13,336 nt of DNA. Origin: Thermoleophilia bacterium. GTDB taxonomy: Bacteria > Actinomycetota > Thermoleophilia > Gaiellales > SKUG01. Below, one piece after another: positions 12,029-13,336 of this stretch. The stretch is taken from contig JAOPYW010000311.1 of assembly GCA_025964405.1 (NCBI GenBank), forward strand, positions 1 through 13,336, given 5' to 3'. The position numbers and the translations under genes were made by a program. A model generated the notes under the pieces. The model made no database searches, was not told the DNA's origin, and worked only from the letters and a program-made list of their open reading frames with translations. How positions within the stretch are numbered: position 1 is the first letter of the stretch; each line of letters starts with the position of its first letter.

Positions 12029-12909
12029 GTGACCGCTCCCGCATCGAGCGGCCGGCCTGCCACCGCCACGAACACGTCAGCGAGGGTGGGTTCGCGCGTG
12101 TGAACGGTGCGCAGGTCTCCACTGACCGACCATGCCTCCAACCGTGCACGGTCGTCGGCACGGTCCAGACGCACACGGTGCTCGGAACCGTCGGCGAGCG
12201 TCACGTCTGCCTCGACGCGGTCGCCTGCGTGGTCGAGGCGCAGCGCGCGTGGCGTGCCCAGCGCGACGATCCGCCCCTCCGACATGAAGGCGATGCGGTC
12301 GCACAGCTCGTCGGCCTCGGCCATGTCGTGTGTCGTGAGGAACACGGTCGTGCCCTGTTCGACGAGGTCGTGCACGATGCCGCGCAGCGTGCGCGAAGAG
12401 GCTGGGTCGAGGCCACGCGTCGGTTCGTCGAGGAACAGCACCTCGGGCGCGTTGATCAGCGACCGGGCGATGATCACCCGCTGGCGCATGCCGGTGGAGT
12501 AGTCCTTCATCGGCCTCGACAGGTCGGGATCGAGACCGACGAGCAGCAGCAGCTCGTCGACGCGCGAGGCGTCGGTTCCGTAGAGGTCGGCCCAGAAGCG
12601 GAGCGTCGCCCGCCCGGTGAGTCGTGGGTGGAGGTTCTGGCGATCGCCGACCAGGTTGATCCTCGGCCGGATCGATGGGCGGTCGCTGACGACGTCGTGT
12701 CCGAGCACCGACCCGCCCCCCGACGTCGGGTCGGTCCGGCAGGTGAGCATGCGAATGGTGGTCGACTTGCCGGCGCCGTTGTGGCCGAGCAGTCCGAAAC
12801 ACTCCCCGCGGGCGATCTCGAGGTCGACGCCGTCGACCGCTCGCACCTCGCCGTAGTGCTTGCGGAGATCGCGCGTGAGGATCGCCGCGTCGGGTGCAGG
12901 GGGAGTCAT
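12025..12909 (-). CDS. ABC transporter ATP-binding protein (ABC-2 exporter type)
   Basis: A 294-residue nucleotide-binding subunit. Walker A is GHNGAGKST (42-50). The signature motif is present as YSTGMRQR (137-144), in place of the more common LSGGQ. Walker B is VLFLDEP (157-163), the D-loop is GLDPAS (166-171) and the switch histidine is His194 in TTHDMAEADEL. The C-terminal 75 residues form the accessory region common in drug/lipid exporter ATPases. The start at 12909 gives MTPPAPDAAILTRDL, which aligns with the family. An in-frame ATG at 12927 and one at 12999 are possible, but the latter runs into the PadR gene. There is no clear ribosome binding site. The permease gene is coupled by a 4-base overlap, and the PadR gene ends 50 bases upstream. 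Confidence 0.96.
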   Translation of the reverse strand: MTPPAPDAAILTRDLRKHYGEVRAVDGVDLEIARGECFGLLGHNGAGKSTTIRMLTCRTDPTSGGGSVLGHDVVSDRPSIRPRINLVGDRQNLHPRLTGRATLRFWADLYGTDASRVDELLLLVGLDPDLSRPMKDYSTGMRQRVIIARSLINAPEVLFLDEPTRGLDPASSRTLRGIVHDLVEQGTTVFLTTHDMAEADELCDRIAFMSEGRIVALGTPRALRLDHAGDRVEADVTLADGSEHRVRLDRADDRARLEAWSVSGDLRTVHTREPTLADVFVAVAGRPLDAGAVT

Positions 12910-12959
12910 GCACGACGCGTACCCCATGTCGTCCGCGCGTAGTCGAGCCCACGCGGGGT

Positions 12960-13336
12960 TCAGTTCGGAGGATGCGTTGGATCGAACTGCAGCTCCCATG
13001 ACAAGGCGCCCGATTCGGCGTCGTCGATGATCGTGCGCACCCAGGCCAGCTCGGCGGTCATGGCCGCGCCCTGGAACTCAACCTCGACGAGCACGAGTCG
13101 GGGGAGCGTCGTGCGGAGCGAGGCGAGCTGCGCCGCGATGCGGGCGATGCGGCCCTCGAGGCGACCGACGCGCCGACGGAGCGCTGCGACCGCCTCGTCG
13201 CGGGTGATACCGGCCATCAGGCTGAGCGCGACGAAGAAGGTGATCTCGTCGCTCGGCTCGGTGAGCAGCATGAGCAGTCGCTGGCGGAACTCCTCCCGAC
13301 CGAACTGGGTGATGCCGAATACCGTCCGCTCAGGGC
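12960..13336 (-). CDS. PadR family transcriptional regulator, C-terminal part (gene continues off the right edge)
   Basis: About 125 residues are visible, reading from the window edge as PERTVFGITQFGREEFRQRL and on through MLLTEPSDEITFFVALSLMAGITRDEAVAAL. The Y/F-x-I-T-x-x-G-x-E-E-F/L wing end is typical of PadR. So is the following helical region with ep..f..AL...L..de....L..R...LE, here RRRVGRLEGRIARI. Together they identify PadR family members with the C-terminal dimerisation coiled region (PadR-s2 or Vir_act_alpha_C type). The DNA-binding helices lie outside the window. The gene precedes the ABC ATPase and permease on the same strand with a 50-base gap, the common PadR-ABC arrangement in which the regulator represses the exporter operon and responds to its substrate. 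Confidence 0.85.
   Translation of the reverse strand, partial: PERTVFGITQFGREEFRQRLLMLLTEPSDEITFFVALSLMAGITRDEAVAALRRRVGRLEGRIARIAAQLASLRTTLPRLVLVEVEFQGAAMTAELAWVRTIIDDAESGALSWELQFDPTHPPN

Overview
This window is high-GC and has the gene density and start-site style of an actinobacterium. GTG starts, 4-base GTGA start/stop overlaps, many starts without a Shine-Dalgarno sequence, and a paired ArsA/Get3-type ATPase operon of the kind found in Actinobacteria all point that way. A class such as Acidimicrobiia is possible but cannot be fixed from sequence alone. No tRNA, rRNA, insertion sequence, CRISPR array or phage gene was seen.

Left part (1-3846): the first codons of an amidohydrolase on the minus strand are divergent from an M24 (Xaa-Pro-type) peptidase, which is followed by a SnoaL/NTF2-like small protein. 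A gap of about 360 bases holds a 9-bp tandem repeat and then an AT-rich promoter region. That region drives a small proline-rich orphan protein, which ends in a strong 18-bp terminator hairpin. An acyl-CoA dehydrogenase with its own promoter and ribosome binding site follows.

Middle (3919-8720): a thermolysin-family (M4) peptidase without a recognisable signal peptide faces a minus-strand pair. The pair is a secreted DNRLRE + fibronectin-III + alginate-lyase-family protein and, downstream of it, a 73-residue single-span membrane protein. Divergent from the lyase is a 443-residue protein of unknown function whose C-terminal third resembles Apea-like HEPN domains in pattern. The two convergent junctions are extremely tight: stop codons interlock as TTAG at 4992-4995 and abut as TGATCA at 8718-8723.

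Right part (8721-13336, all minus strand): the translationally coupled pair of ArsA/Get3-family ATPases corresponds to the Rv3679/Rv3680 arrangement of M. tuberculosis. Upstream of it is a PadR regulator - ABC ATPase - ABC-2 permease operon, with the PadR gene running off the window edge.

Three observations stand out. (1) Four gene starts carry TAGNNT exactly six bases before the start codon, the signature of leaderless transcription. (2) The two ArsA paralogues have lost different catalytic elements, which implies a heterodimer with one composite ATPase site. (3) The small proline-rich orphan has a complete private expression cassette, with an inverted repeat over its -35 box.
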